Source of the DNA: Euphorbia lathyris
Taxonomy: Eukaryota; Streptophyta; Magnoliopsida; Malpighiales; Euphorbiaceae
Direction: 5' to 3'
DNA: 64,000 nucleotides
Assembly (NCBI RefSeq): GCF_963576675.1
Contig: NC_088911.1
Span: 133,117,929 to 133,181,928, forward strand
This document shows positions 63,423 to 64,000 of the stretch, piece after piece (position 1 is the stretch's first letter; each line of letters opens with the position of its first letter). Below the pieces are notes generated by a model. That model saw only the letters and a program-made list of their open reading frames with translations, was not told the origin of the DNA and did not search any database. The position numbers and the translations under genes are program-made.

Positions 63423-64000
63423 AGGTAAACTCCCTATATCTAAACTTTCTTTACTCTAACAGTATATTTTGTTATTTCACTTCACTTTGAAACCTGTGAT
63501 TTTTAATTGGAACAACTTGTTATTATATGTCTTGATAATACATTTCTTACAAAGATCAAATAAGATCATTATTGCAACCTAAAACATCATTGTTACATTG
63601 CTCATTCTTGTCTTTCAGATTCTTCTTCATTTCCTTCAGCTTCTCCTTCAATCCACTTTCTTCTACTCTCGTTTCAGAATAAAACACATCACAGACACAC
63701 AAAATAAAGAAATAAAAGCGTTTATGCCCTTCAGCTTCACCATGATGCAATCAACATTCCCCTCCATAAACGTTTCCTCCATATCAACAATGACCTTAAA
63801 AAGTTCATCAGGAATATAACTACCTCCTTTACGTACTGAACATGTGTGTTAATTTCAAACAACATATCTTTACACTAACAAATATATGAACATCAATAAT
63901 ATATAGCAGTATAAAAAACATAACAAAAAAAATATATCATTAAATAAAAAAAAACATACAAACATAAACAAAAAAAACATAAAAACATAAAAATAAAAAC
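63423..64000. other. MULE 3' region, A-rich toward the window end
   Basis: A donor-like AAG/GTAAAC at 63421-63426 and an acceptor-like TTTCAG at 63614-63619 could extend the transcript. On the minus strand, 63830-63690 reads SYIPDELFKVIVDMEETFME and onward for about 45 codons, which might be part of a convergent gene or captured fragment. I do not recognise it. The last 100 bp are A-rich (ACATAAAAACAT words). Confidence 0.4.

Larger units (their letters stand above)
60008..64000 (+). mobile_element. Mutator-like element with FAR1-type transposase, right end outside window
   Basis: The left end GGGGTGAGATCCAGCGTGAC and the following TGACAATGGCTTAAG...TGTGACAATGAG words look like a plant MULE terminus. 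A multi-exon transposase gene follows on the same strand. No inverse copy of the terminus is seen before 64000, so the element probably continues. Confidence 0.7.

Overview
The window is nuclear DNA of a flowering plant, most likely a eudicot, from a repeat-rich and perhaps pericentromeric region. The evidence is Ty1/copia and Ty3/gypsy LTR retrotransposons with plant tRNA-Met primer sites, L1-type LINEs with the plant zf-RVT/RNase H tail, CACTA, hAT and MULE DNA transposons, a tRNA-derived SINE, one plant pectinesterase gene with an intron, and what looks like a plastid-derived insert. Only one ordinary cellular gene is visible, a pectin methylesterase on the minus strand (49845-52399).

Layout. 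1-8359: two copies of one Angela-type copia element in a row, each ending in a 2.1-2.3 kb LTR; the second LTR carries a small MULE-type MITE with a 10-bp target duplication. 8360-20579: the right part of an Athila-type gypsy element, into which the Angela element inserted. Its integrase is split by a 2.87-kb solo LTR that holds a hairpin minisatellite. Two tandem env-like genes follow the pol gene, each with its own TATA box and palindromes, and then a 3' LTR. 20729-40521: a non-autonomous CACTA element filled with nested insertions: a long-TIR MULE-like element, a Tork/Tnt1-type copia (23485-34626, TSD ATTCC) containing an Athila remnant, which in turn contains a 2.7-kb LTR element (26944-29688, TSD CTGGG), and a second short-LTR copia (34714-39842).

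40524-49757: a probable plastid fragment, a hAT element beside a SINE, a 5'-truncated LINE with a 17-bp TSD, a complete 302-bp TRIM, a 609-bp MULE-like element with an exact 9-bp TSD, and a decayed LINE. 49845-52399: the pectinesterase gene. 52974-58580: a nearly intact CRM-lineage gypsy element (TSD GAACT) inserted about 575 bp upstream of the pectinesterase start codon. 58581-64000: a CACTA end, AT-rich DNA, and a MULE with a decayed, intron-containing FAR1-type transposase gene that runs to the window edge.

Almost all coding sequence is transposon-derived and carries stops or frameshifts. The least decayed are the CRM polyprotein (one frameshift) and the second copia (a few stops). I found no CRISPR array, rRNA gene or free-standing tRNA gene. 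No definite new system is claimed. The best leads are the duplicated env-like cassettes with palindromic promoter modules, the pectinesterase with an altered catalytic position, and the LTR segment shared by two copia families.
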